A stretch of DNA of 64,000 nt from Pseudoxanthomonas winnipegensis (GTDB lineage: Bacteria > Pseudomonadota > Gammaproteobacteria > Xanthomonadales > Xanthomonadaceae), in NCBI RefSeq assembly GCF_004283755.1, contig NZ_SHMH01000007.1, positions 233,763 to 297,762 of the forward strand, read 5' to 3'. Under the pieces are notes generated by a model that saw nothing but the letters and a program-made list of their open reading frames with translations, had not been told where the DNA came from and searched no databases. Position 1 is the first letter of the stretch. Each line of letters opens with the position of its first letter. Shown here piece after piece: positions 18,558 to 26,279 of the stretch. Position numbers and translations under genes: made by a program.

Positions 18558-19725
18558 ACCTCTTCGCTTCGTAAGCGCTCGCCCCATGTCCGCAGCCCTC
18601 GCCTCCAGCGCCCGCGCGCAGCAGCACGCCACGCGCGCCGCCTTCTTCATCCCCGGATTCGCCATGGCCGTCTGGGCGGTGCTGGTGCCCTTCGCCAAGG
18701 CGCGCACCGGCGTCGACGACGGCGTGCTCGGCCTGATCCTGCTGTGCCTGGGCGCCGGCTCGCTCATCGCCATGCCCGTCTCGGGCGCCCTGGCCGCGCG
18801 CCTGGGCTGTCGCGGCGTCATGATCGCCACGACGGCGTTCATCTGCGCCAGCCTTCCGCTGCTGGCCATCACCAGCAACCCCTGGCTGCTCGGCGGCGCC
18901 CTGTTCGTCTTCGGCGCCGGCGTGGGCGCGATGGACTGCACCATGAACATGCAGGCCCTGGTCGTGGAGCGCGAGGCCAGGCGCGCGATGATGTCCGGCT
19001 TCCATGCGTTCTTCAGCATCGGTGGCTTCATCGGCGCCGCGGCGATGACCGCCCTGCTGTCCGCGCAGATCGGCCCGGCCGCCGCCGCGGTGGCCGGCGT
19101 GGCCGCGGCGGCGGCGATCGCGGCGCTGTCGCTGAAGCACTGGCGCACCGAGGCGCTACATCAGGAGGGCCCGCTGCTGGCCTGGCCTAAGGGCATCGTC
19201 CTGTTCGTGGGCATCCTGGCCTTCGTGGTGTTCATGGCCGAAGGCGCGATGCTGGACTGGAGCGCGGTGTTCCTGGCCGATGTCCGGCAGGTCGAGCCGG
19301 CGATGGCGGGCCTGGGCTATGTCGCCTTCGCCCTGACCATGACCGTGGCACGCCTGTTCGGGGATTCGGTCGTCGAGCGCCTGGGGCGCATTCGCGCGAT
19401 CGCGGTGGGCGCGGTGCTGGCCGCTCTCGGCTTCATCGTTCTGACCTGGGTGACGCCGTGGCAGGCGTCCCTGGTTGGCCACGTTCTGCTGGGGCTCGGC
19501 TGCGCGAACATCGCACCGGCCTTGTTCTCCCTGTCCGGCAACCAGAAGCGGATGCCGGAAAGCATCGCGATCACCGCCGTGACCACGCTCGGCTACGCCG
19601 GCGTCCTGGCCGGTCCCGCACTGATCGGGTTCACGGCCCACGGCATCGGCCTGGCGGGCGCCTTCATGGGCGTGGCCGCGCTTCTGGTCGGCGTCGCCCT
19701 CTCCACGCACTGGCTCAAGGTCTGA
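18541..19725 (+). CDS. MFS transporter, YbjJ-like
   Basis: 394 residues, about 12 membrane segments. TM1 contains FFIPGFAMAVWAVLVPFAKA, typical of the YbjJ-like branch of the major facilitator superfamily. ARLGCRGVM stands at the usual loop 2-3 position. The first ATG (18541) overlaps the DeoR gene, and an internal ATG at 18586 (MSAALASSAR) is an equally possible start since neither has a strong ribosome site. The substrate is unknown. Coupling to a DeoR regulator hints at a sugar or sugar derivative. Confidence 0.85.
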   Translation: MNSPAEPLRFVSARPMSAALASSARAQQHATRAAFFIPGFAMAVWAVLVPFAKARTGVDDGVLGLILLCLGAGSLIAMPVSGALAARLGCRGVMIATTAFICASLPLLAITSNPWLLGGALFVFGAGVGAMDCTMNMQALVVEREARRAMMSGFHAFFSIGGFIGAAAMTALLSAQIGPAAAAVAGVAAAAAIAALSLKHWRTEALHQEGPLLAWPKGIVLFVGILAFVVFMAEGAMLDWSAVFLADVRQVEPAMAGLGYVAFALTMTVARLFGDSVVERLGRIRAIAVGAVLAALGFIVLTWVTPWQASLVGHVLLGLGCANIAPALFSLSGNQKRMPESIAITAVTTLGYAGVLAGPALIGFTAHGIGLAGAFMGVAALLVGVALSTHWLKV

Positions 19726-19830
19726 GCACGCATGCATGAGGCCGTCCTGCCGGGACAGCAGGAGCGGCCTTCCCGATCGCGACGCGGAATCCGCCACGCG
19801 CTTGTCGCGCCCCTTCGGCCGCTCCTGCTG

Positions 19831-20060
19831 CACACCTCGCGGAAGCGTTGCCAGGCCCAGTGGCGCGCTTTCTGGATGACCTCGCGCATCTGCTGAAGAT
19901 TCGCCGCGCCGGTGAGCGCCGCGCCATCTTTCACCAAGCCGTCGGCGCCAAGCACGCGCGCCTGGCGCTTCAATGCACGCACAAGATGGACGCCTGCAAA
20001 GCCATGACCAGCGATGGCGTGGCCGTCGCGGTCCTGGCCGTCAGAGGCTCCTGATAAACC
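19831..20060 (-). pseudogene. Decayed scrap of a YadA-like adhesin
   Basis: The minus strand reads ANLQQMREVIQKARHWAWQR followed by FREV, matching the adhesin's AVNLQQMREVVQAERDWASQ and FREV at 4540-4630. Beyond this the match breaks by frameshifts. The anchor domain and nearly all the passenger are gone. It lies left of a kinase remnant and an EAL gene in the same relative order and orientation as the intact cluster, so it is the left edge of a duplicated block. Confidence 0.75.
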
Positions 20061-20137
20061 CGGTTCAAGCCGTTTGTCGCACCTCCGCGCGGGATCGATG
20101 CGGATGCCATACGCCCGGAATACCTCGCGTCGGCCGC

Positions 20138-20161
20138 AAATGTAGGCCGCGTCCGATATCC
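20138..20161 (+). promoter_or_regulatory. Cluster motif, weak copy D
   Basis: TGTAGGCCGCGTCCGATATC keeps the TAGG and CCGAT halves of the shared motif. It ends about 30 bp before the ATG of the kinase remnant, the same spacing as copy C before HK1. Confidence 0.4.
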
Positions 20162-20191
20162 GGGGGGCACGGCCAAACCTACGCTTTGCCC

Positions 20192-20437
20192 ATGCCGAAG
20201 ATCCACGCACAACGACTGCGCGACCGGAAGTTTCCGGGTATCGCTTCGACACCGCCGCAGCTGCGGACCGGCTGCGCCTTCCTGTGGCCGACCTTCGTCA
20301 CACCCCTGATTCTGCTTGCAGGACTGGCCGACGCGGTATCGATGCAGCGCCGGAACATGACTGCGGCCGCATCCACGGCGAGCACGGCGCCCACCTGCAA
20401 TGCCCTCGCCGCCCTGCGCCAAGGAGACCTCGCATGA
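20192..20437 (+). pseudogene. Histidine kinase reduced to an 81-codon frame
   Basis: The first about 60 codons (MPKIHAQRLRDRKFPG, GLADAVSMQRRNM) match the N-terminus of HK1 (MLKIHARLLRSLKVPA, RLADAVSTHRREM), including the first membrane helix. The frame then jumps to the very end of the kinase: NALAALRQGDLA against RALAALR-stop in HK1. The old TAA stop has become CAA, so translation runs on to a TGA that overlaps the EAL start as ATGA. All sensor, kinase and receiver domains are lost. The remaining frame has no stop, so it may still be translated as a small membrane peptide coupled to the EAL gene. Confidence 0.8.
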
Positions 20438-21639
20438 ACCAGCGTGTCCTGATCCTGGAAAACGGACCGTCCCCGCGCGGCCAACTCGCCAACATGCTCG
20501 GCAACCGCGCCGGTGTGCAGGTGGAAACCTGCGAGGACGTGGATGCCGCCATCGCCTTGTGCGCATGCCGATCCTACGATCTGGTGCTCAGTGACCTGCT
20601 GATGCCCGGTCGGGACGGCATCCAGTTCATCCAGGCCCTGGCGGAGCAGTCGCGTCCGCCGCGCTTGGCGGTGGTCAGCGCGGCCCCCAGGCGGATGATG
20701 ACCTCGGCCCGGCTGATGGCCGAGTCGCTGGGGCTGGATGTGATCGCCCTGCTGTCCAAGCCAGTGGCGGAAAACGACGTGGAGGCCTTGTTCGACGCAT
20801 TGGCGCAGGACCGCCCGGCCGCCGCCACGGCATCGCCCCCCGTGCTGGACCCCGACGCGCAGCAGCTGCGCGAGGCCATGGCCGATGGCAGCCTCACTGC
20901 GTGGTTTCAGCCAAAGAAGTCGCTGCAGTCCGGACAGATCGTGGCCGCCGAAGCGCTGGTGCGCTGGCACCATCCGCGTCTGGGCACCCTGACCGCAGGC
21001 AGTTTTATCTCGGCGATCTGCCATCACGGGCTGGAAGGCGAGCTGCTGCGGATGGTGATCAAGGAGAGCATCGAGGCGCAGGCGCGCTGGCGCAGACAAG
21101 GTTTCCGGGTGCCGATCTCGATCAACCTGCCCCCGCATCTGCTGGAGCAGCCCGACCTGCCCGATGCGCTGCTGGAACTGACCCTGGAGCTGGGCGGTTC
21201 GCCCGGCGATCTGTGCTTCGAGCTGATGGAGAGCAGCACCACGCGGCACGTCAGCGACTTCTACGCCGGCGCCTGCCGTCTGCGCATGAAGGGCTTCGGT
21301 CTGGCCCAGGACGACTTCGGCCAAGGCCTCAGTTCGGTCCGCAGCCTGGTCAATACTCCCTTCACGGAAGTCAAGATCGACCGCGTGCTCGTCGACGGCT
21401 GCGCCCGCGATCCGGCGCTGTATTCGGCCCTGTCGACCATCATCGCCCTGGCCAAACAGCTGGGCCTGACCGTCGTGGCCGAAGGCGTGGAAAGTGATGC
21501 CAACCTGGCCGCGCTTCGGCAACTGGGTTGCAGCCAGGCGCAGGGCTTCCTGATCTCGCAGGCGGTCCCTTCGGACGATTTCATCGGCTTGCTGGAAGAC
21601 GAAGCGCCGCTCGAAGCGTGCTCGGTTGCCACGCGTTGA
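20434..21639 (+). CDS. Receiver-EAL response regulator, copy 2
   Basis: 401 residues with the same ribosome site (AAGGAG) and architecture as copy 1. Its EAL domain keeps the catalytic residues (AAEALVRW, SINLPPHL, FELMES, QDDFGQG, VKIDRV, AEGVES, QGFLIS), so phosphodiesterase activity is expected. In the receiver, Asp54 is kept (LVLSDLLMPG), but the acidic pair is E9/N10 (VLILENGPS) where copy 1 has E9/D10. Loss of this metal-binding Asp may weaken phosphorylation. Its cognate kinase copy is destroyed, so it may be constitutive or cross-regulated by HK1. Homology with copy 1 continues about 100 bp past the stop. Confidence 0.92.
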   Translation: MNQRVLILENGPSPRGQLANMLGNRAGVQVETCEDVDAAIALCACRSYDLVLSDLLMPGRDGIQFIQALAEQSRPPRLAVVSAAPRRMMTSARLMAESLGLDVIALLSKPVAENDVEALFDALAQDRPAAATASPPVLDPDAQQLREAMADGSLTAWFQPKKSLQSGQIVAAEALVRWHHPRLGTLTAGSFISAICHHGLEGELLRMVIKESIEAQARWRRQGFRVPISINLPPHLLEQPDLPDALLELTLELGGSPGDLCFELMESSTTRHVSDFYAGACRLRMKGFGLAQDDFGQGLSSVRSLVNTPFTEVKIDRVLVDGCARDPALYSALSTIIALAKQLGLTVVAEGVESDANLAALRQLGCSQAQGFLISQAVPSDDFIGLLEDEAPLEACSVATR

Positions 21640-21770
21640 AGCCTGCTGCGTAGCTCCTCCAATCCCCGTGCATTGACGTTTCCCCTGCGCCGGCGCTCGG
21701 AACACGCGCTTGCGCCGCCAAGTCGCACGCTGGCTTGCTAGTCGCCGTTCATCGGCGCCGCGCACCGGCG

Positions 21771-21808
21771 AAAAAAAATCCCAGCAGGCGCAAGGGCCTG
21801 CCGGGATT
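21771..21808 (-). terminator. Intrinsic terminator of ssb
   Basis: On the minus strand, a 13-bp stem with one mismatch (AATCCCGGCAGGC / GCCTGCTGGGATT) is followed by eight T. It lies 29 bp after the ssb stop and is also positioned to stop the convergent EAL transcript. Confidence 0.85.
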
Positions 21809-21836
21809 GTGTCTTCGCAGATTGGAAGACTGCGCC

Positions 21837-22394
21837 TCAGAACGGAATGTCGTCGTCGGCGAAGTCGTCCATCGGCGCCGGCTGCTGGGCCGGGGCCTGG
21901 CGACGCGGCTGCTGCTGGCCGCCGCCGTATCCACCACCACCGCCACCACCACCGTAGTTGTCGCCGCCGCCGCGCTGACCACCGCCGCCACCGCCGCCGT
22001 ACTCCTGGCGCGGCGCGCGCTGCGGACGGTCGCCGCCGCCCATGCCACCGCCGCCCTCGCCGCGGCCGCCGAGCATCTGCATCTCGTTGGCGACGATATC
22101 GGTGGTGTACTTCTCCACGCCGTCCTGGCCGGTGTACTTGTCGTAGCGGATCTCGCCTTCGACGTAGACCTGCGAGCCCTTGCGCAGGTACTCGCCGGCG
22201 ATCTCGCCGAGCTTGCCGAAGAACACCACGCGGTGCCACTCGGTGCGTTCCTGCTTGTTGCCTTCACGGTCATTGCGCACGCTGGTGGTCGCCAGGCTGA
22301 TCCGGGTGACGGCCATGCCGCCCTGCGTGTACTTGGTGTCCGGGTCGTTGCCCAGGTTGCCCACCAGGATGACCTTGTTGATGCCGCGTGCCAT
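21837..22394 (-). CDS. ssb: Single-stranded DNA-binding protein
   Basis: 185 residues from the ATG at 22394. The OB fold starts [20 protein letters not shown] and includes [20 protein letters not shown] and YVEGEIR. It is followed by a long Gly-rich linker (runs of Gly with Arg and Gln) and the acidic tip [10 protein letters not shown], which recruits partner proteins. It coats ssDNA in replication, repair and recombination. The gene is divergent from the polyprenyl synthase, with TATAAT-type -10 boxes on both strands of the gap. Confidence 0.97.
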   Translation of the reverse strand: MARGINKVILVGNLGNDPDTKYTQGGMAVTRISLATTSVRNDREGNKQERTEWHRVVFFGKLGEIAGEYLRKGSQVYVEGEIRYDKYTGQDGVEKYTTDIVANEMQMLGGRGEGGGGMGGGDRPQRAPRQEYGGGGGGGQRGGGDNYGGGGGGGGYGGGQQQPRRQAPAQQPAPMDDFADDDIPF

Positions 22395-22446
22395 GAGGAT
22401 TCGTCCGGTTGCGAAGCGCCCGCCGAATGCGGGCTGCGGACAGTGG

Positions 22447-22475
22447 ATTATAGCCGGCCCGTCCGGTCTACCGGA
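22447..22475 (-). promoter_or_regulatory. Probable ssb promoter
   Basis: A TATAAT -10 box reads on the minus strand at 22452-22447, about 53 bp upstream of the ssb start. The -35 region is not close to consensus. Confidence 0.45.
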
Positions 22476-22506
22476 AAACCCCGCGCCCACGTGTAGGACA
22501 TCGCCG

Positions 22507-22535
22507 ACCGGAACTCACCCCGGCCCACCTATAAT
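22507..22535 (+). promoter_or_regulatory. Probable promoter of the polyprenyl synthase gene
   Basis: TATAAT at 22530-22535 lies 30 bp upstream of the ATG at 22565. The -35 is poor, and the transcript leader would be short. Confidence 0.45.
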
Positions 22536-22564
22536 CGCCGTTCTCCTTGGAACTCCCAGGCCGC

Positions 22565-23566
22565 ATGTCCGCCGTTCAGCTCCCCTCCGCCGCCCTGGCG
22601 CTGCCGCAGATCCAGTCCCTCGCCGCGGCGGACATGGCCGCCATCGACGCCCTCATCCGCCGTCGCCTAGCCTCGGACGTGGTGCTGATCAACCAGATCG
22701 CCGACCACATCATCTCCGCCGGCGGCAAGCGCCTGCGGCCGATGCTGGTCGCCCTGGCCGGCCGCGCCTGCGGCGTGGACGCCGGCCCGGACCACCACCA
22801 GCTGGCGGCGATCATCGAGTTCATCCACACCTCGACCCTGCTGCACGACGACGTGGTGGACGAATCGGACCTGCGCCGTGGCCGCAGCACCGCCAATGCG
22901 CTGTGGGGCAACGCGCCCAGCGTGCTGGTCGGGGACTTCCTGTATTCGCGCAGCTTCCAGCTGATGGTCGAACTGGACCGCATGGCCGTCATGCGCATCC
23001 TGGCCGACACCACCAACCGCATCGCCGAGGGCGAGGTGCTGCAGCTGCTGCACGTGCACAACCCGGACACGGATGAGGCCGCCTATCTGCGCGTGATCGA
23101 GCGCAAGACCGCGGTGCTGTTCGCCGCCGGCACCCAGCTGGGCGCGCTGGCCTCCGGCGCCGATGCCGCCCTGCAGCAGCGCCTGTACGACTACGGCATG
23201 CAGCTGGGCTACGCCTTCCAGATCGCCGACGACGTGCTGGACTACACCGCCGACGCGAGCGATCTGGGCAAGAACCTGGGCGACGACCTGGCCGAGGGCA
23301 AGGCCACGCTGCCGCTGATCCACGCCATCGCTCATTCCGACGCGACCACCCAGTCGCGCCTGCGCCAGATCGTGGCCGACGGCCAGACCGACGCCATGCC
23401 CGAAGTGCTGGCCGCGATCCACGCCACCGGCAGCATCGCCTACAGCCAGCGCCGCGCCACCGAATACGCCAGCGCCGCCGAAGCCGCGCTGGAAGGCCTG
23501 CCGGAAAACGACGCCGTCGCCGCCCTTCGCGGCCTGGCGCGTTACGCGGTCGAGCGCCGCCACTGA
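22565..23566 (+). CDS. ispB: Octaprenyl/polyprenyl diphosphate synthase
   Basis: 333 residues from the ATG at 22565 (MSAVQLPSAA). It carries both aspartate-rich motifs of trans-prenyltransferases: LLHDDVVDESDLRRG (first DDxxD) and QIADDVLDYTAD (second), plus GGKRLRP near the N-terminus. It lengthens farnesyl diphosphate with isopentenyl diphosphate to make the side chain of ubiquinone (C40 in this group). It stands alone and is divergent from ssb. Confidence 0.93.
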   Translation: MSAVQLPSAALALPQIQSLAAADMAAIDALIRRRLASDVVLINQIADHIISAGGKRLRPMLVALAGRACGVDAGPDHHQLAAIIEFIHTSTLLHDDVVDESDLRRGRSTANALWGNAPSVLVGDFLYSRSFQLMVELDRMAVMRILADTTNRIAEGEVLQLLHVHNPDTDEAAYLRVIERKTAVLFAAGTQLGALASGADAALQQRLYDYGMQLGYAFQIADDVLDYTADASDLGKNLGDDLAEGKATLPLIHAIAHSDATTQSRLRQIVADGQTDAMPEVLAAIHATGSIAYSQRRATEYASAAEAALEGLPENDAVAALRGLARYAVERRH

Positions 23567-23635
23567 GGCCGAAAAGCGAGGCGTGAGCAAGAGCGGCCGC
23601 GCGCGCGCGCTCGATCACGCCCCACGCTTCTTCGC

Positions 23636-24439
23636 TCAGTCCCGCTTCGAAAACACTTCCTCGAAGAAATCCTGCGCCATCCGGTAGGCGCGCTTGGCCG
23701 CACGCGCGTTGTAGACGCAGCCGGGCGGGCTGTTCGCGCCGGGGATGGCGAAGCAGTGCACCGCGCCGCTGAAATCCACGAACTGCCAGTCCGCGCCGGC
23801 CGCGTCCATCTCCTTGCGGAAGTCGGCGATGCTCTGCGCCGATACGCCGCGGTCGTCCGCCCCGTTGAGCACCAGCACCGGCGTCTTCGCCGAGCCCGGC
23901 TTGGCCGGCATGCTGCCCGGCTCCAGTCCGCCATGGAAGGTGACCACGCCGGCCAGCGCATCGCCGCCGCGCACCAGCTCCAGCACCGTGGTGCCGCCGA
24001 AGCAGAAGCCAAAGGCGCCGATCCGCGCCACATCCAGCGGCGCGGCGCCGGCCTGCGCCTTGAGCACTTCCACCGCCTTGCGCACGCGGGCGCGCAGCGC
24101 CGGCCGATCGCCCTTGAGGCCACCCGCCAGCTTGCCCGCCTCCTCGGCGTTCTTCGGCCGCACGCCGGTGCCGTAGACATCGGCCACCAGCACCACATAG
24201 TCGTCGCCGGCCACTTCACGGGCCCGATCGACCGCCGCATCGGTCACGCCCATCCAGTCCGGCACCATCACCAGGCCCGGACGCTTGGCCTTGCCAGCAT
24301 CGTCGTAGACCAGCACGCCGGAGAACGCCTGATCGCCGACCGTCCACTGCACCGGCCTGGCCACCTCCTTGGCCGCCGCCGGCAGCGCGGCCGCCAGCAG
24401 CGTCGTGGCGACCAGCAGCATTGCCGAGAATCTGCCCAT
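23636..24439 (-). CDS. Exported dienelactone hydrolase-family protein
   Basis: 267 residues from the ATG at 24439. A signal peptide (MGRFSAMLLVATTLLAAALP, then AAA) directs it to the periplasm, unlike the classic cytoplasmic enzyme. The alpha/beta hydrolase core has nucleophile Cys in GAFGFCFGGTT, an Asp in LNGADDRG and the His in GAVHCFAIPG, the Cys-Asp-His triad of the family. The substrate is unknown. Homologues are often just called DLH family. It converges with ispB, with only 69 bp between the stops. Confidence 0.88.
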   Translation of the reverse strand: MGRFSAMLLVATTLLAAALPAAAKEVARPVQWTVGDQAFSGVLVYDDAGKAKRPGLVMVPDWMGVTDAAVDRAREVAGDDYVVLVADVYGTGVRPKNAEEAGKLAGGLKGDRPALRARVRKAVEVLKAQAGAAPLDVARIGAFGFCFGGTTVLELVRGGDALAGVVTFHGGLEPGSMPAKPGSAKTPVLVLNGADDRGVSAQSIADFRKEMDAAGADWQFVDFSGAVHCFAIPGANSPPGCVYNARAAKRAYRMAQDFFEEVFSKRD

Positions 24440-24774
24440 GTCCTGCCCCTCCCGTTCGTTTCGGATGCCGGCGAGTGTAGGCCCGCGACCGCATTGGCGA
24501 TGCAAAGTCGCCCCGGAACCCATAAGCGGGCCCACCAACAGGACTCCTCGCCGGACCGCGGACAGATGAACCCGCAGACCGCATGAGCTCGGGCCGGAGA
24601 TTGCCCTTCCCCGCCAGCCTCGACCCAGCCAGGCGGCTCTTCGGCTCGGCCCGCCATCCCTGGCCGACTCGCCGCCGCAGGCGATGCCTGGCCGGCGCTC
24701 GCGCGCCAGACCGGATCGAGGCGCAGCGATCAAAAGATCAGGGCTCCTTTCGGTCCGAAGGCGTTAGGCAAGCG

Positions 24775-24915
24775 CCCTGCCCCCTCCCTTTCGCCGCAGG
24801 CGAAGGGGAGGGCCGGGGTGGGGTGCTTTTGCTCTTCGCTTCTGTGGCTCGCCCGGGAAAGCCCCGACCCCTCCCCATCCCTCCCCTGCGCTGCGCGCAA
24901 GGGAGGGGGCCTCAA
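24775..24915. repeat. Two C-rich hairpin repeats
   Basis: CCCTCCCTTTCGCC pairs with GGCGAAGGGGAGGG, and further right CCCTCCCCTGCG pairs with CGCAAGGGAGGGGG. Similar CCCCTCCCC hairpins occur at 44416, 54255 and 58379, a dispersed xanthomonad-type intergenic element. Confidence 0.55.
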
Positions 24916-24990
24916 GTCGACGCTCTCCCGTCACTGGCCGCGTTGTGCGCGAGGAGGGTTCGCACGACTCTGCAAATCGAAGCCTCGTGA

Positions 24991-25118
24991 CATGACGCGC
25001 GAGGCAGCGGTCCGGCGGGCGGTGGCCGCGACGAGCGAGGCAGGACGCCGAGCGCCCGAATCAGGGCAGGATGCCCTGATTGAGGGATCAGCGGTCACCG
25101 CCCGCCGGACCGCTGCCC
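24991..25118. repeat. Dispersed 125-bp inverted repeat, best copy
   Basis: Perfect 21-bp arms (25004-25024 and 25096-25116) enclose an internal hairpin around CAGGGCAGGATGCCCTG. The core GAGGCAGGACGCCGAGCGCC is shared with copies at 35643 and 17415. The size and terminal arms are like a small non-autonomous palindromic element, and no coding capacity is seen. Confidence 0.7.
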
Positions 25119-25160
25119 CGCCGAAGCCGACACGCCCACCCGCCGTGATCGGAAAGAACC

Positions 25161-25195
25161 AAAAACAAAGGCCGCACTGGAAGCGCGGCCTTTGC
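25161..25195 (-). terminator. Terminator after secF
   Basis: On the minus strand a CAAAGGCCGC stem pairs with GCGGCCTTTG and is followed by TTTTTGG. It lies 25 bp after the secF stop and closes the queA-tgt-yajC-secD-secF unit. Confidence 0.8.
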
Positions 25196-25219
25196 CAGAG
25201 TCGAAAGCGGCAAGGGTGC

Positions 25220-26188
25220 TCAGGGGCGGCGCGCCAGCGCCTCCACATCCTTGGCCTTGGGCAGCAGATCCTGCTTGGTGACCTTGAACGGACCGATGCT
25301 CAGCAGCGGCACCGCCACGATCACCGAGGACACCACCACGATCACCGCACCGACCATGTGCGTCTCGGCCAGCCCTTCCATCGAACGACCGCCGTACAGA
25401 TACAGCGCCAGCGCCGACAGGAAGAACATCACCGCCGTGATCACCGTACGCGAGAGCGTCTGGTTGATCGAACGGTTGAGCACTTCCAGCGGCTCCACGC
25501 GCAGACTGCGGAAGTTCTCGCGCACACGGTCGAAGACCACGATGATGTCGTTGATCGCAAAGCCCATCACCGACAGCAGACCGGCCAGCACCGTCAGATC
25601 GAACTCACGGCCCAGTAGCGACATGTAGGCCACCGTCAGGATCAGGTCGAAGAACGCCGTCAGCGAGGCGACCACCGCGAACTTCCACTCGAAGCGGAAC
25701 GCGATGTAGATCAGGAAGCCGGCCAGCATGAAGATGGTCGCGTACAGACCGTTCTTGGCCAGGTCCTTGCCGACCTGCGGACCGACGAACTCACCCGGCT
25801 GCACCGTGGCCGGATTGGCGTCGCTGGTGACGACCTTGCGCACGCCTTCAGCCACCACCCGGCCGGCGTTCTCGTCGTTGTTGTGCTCGCCATGCGGCTG
25901 CAGGCGCACCATCACATCGTTGGCGCTGCCCACGTTCTGCACCTGGGCGTTCTCGAAGCCGTTCTGGTCCAGCAGCGTGCGCAGGTGGTCAACGTCGACC
26001 GGCTTCTCGAAGTGCGCGCGCACCACGGTGCCGCCGGTGAACTCCAGCGCGTAGTTGAAGCCCTTCAGGCCGATGATGGCCAGCGAGGCGATCAGGAGCA
26101 CCACCATCAGCACCAGCACTGGCTTGCGCGGGCGCATGAAGTCGATCTTGGTGTCGTTGGGAACGATGTGCAGCGGGAAAAGTTTCAT
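25220..26188 (-). CDS. secF: Protein translocase subunit SecF
   Basis: 322 residues. The start is the ATG at 26188 (MKLFPLHIVPNDTKIDF), with AAGGA about 12 bp upstream. It has the RND-like SecF layout: TM1 followed by the periplasmic loop with ALEFTGGTVV, then five C-terminal membrane helices with SVMGFAINDIIVVFDRVREN, the family signature. With SecD and YajC it uses the proton gradient to help pull preproteins through SecYEG. It is the last gene of the unit, 91 bp after secD. Confidence 0.96.
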   Translation of the reverse strand: MKLFPLHIVPNDTKIDFMRPRKPVLVLMVVLLIASLAIIGLKGFNYALEFTGGTVVRAHFEKPVDVDHLRTLLDQNGFENAQVQNVGSANDVMVRLQPHGEHNNDENAGRVVAEGVRKVVTSDANPATVQPGEFVGPQVGKDLAKNGLYATIFMLAGFLIYIAFRFEWKFAVVASLTAFFDLILTVAYMSLLGREFDLTVLAGLLSVMGFAINDIIVVFDRVRENFRSLRVEPLEVLNRSINQTLSRTVITAVMFFLSALALYLYGGRSMEGLAETHMVGAVIVVVSSVIVAVPLLSIGPFKVTKQDLLPKAKDVEALARRP

Positions 26189-26279
26189 GCCACGTTTTTC
26201 CTTGAGAAGTCCGCACACGCAGGTGCGGGCTTTTGCGCGGGACGCGCGTACTGGCGCAGGCGCTTGCGAGGGCCTGGCG

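Larger units (their letters stand above)
24440..25160. other. Repeat-filled intergenic region
   Basis: About 720 bp with no supported gene. It contains two pyrimidine/purine-rich hairpins (about 24780-24815 and 24884-24911) and one well-formed copy of the 125-bp inverted repeat family (24991-25118). The promoter of the dienelactone hydrolase gene should lie in its left part, but I see no clear boxes. Confidence 0.6.

Noticed and set aside
19593..20252. 219-codon minus-strand frame as an intact gene
   Set aside because: Only a short segment matches the adhesin. The rest is out of frame with it, and no start site or domain supports a whole gene.
24583..25618. Frames between the dienelactone hydrolase gene and secF
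   Set aside because: They translate repeat elements or lie antisense to secF.
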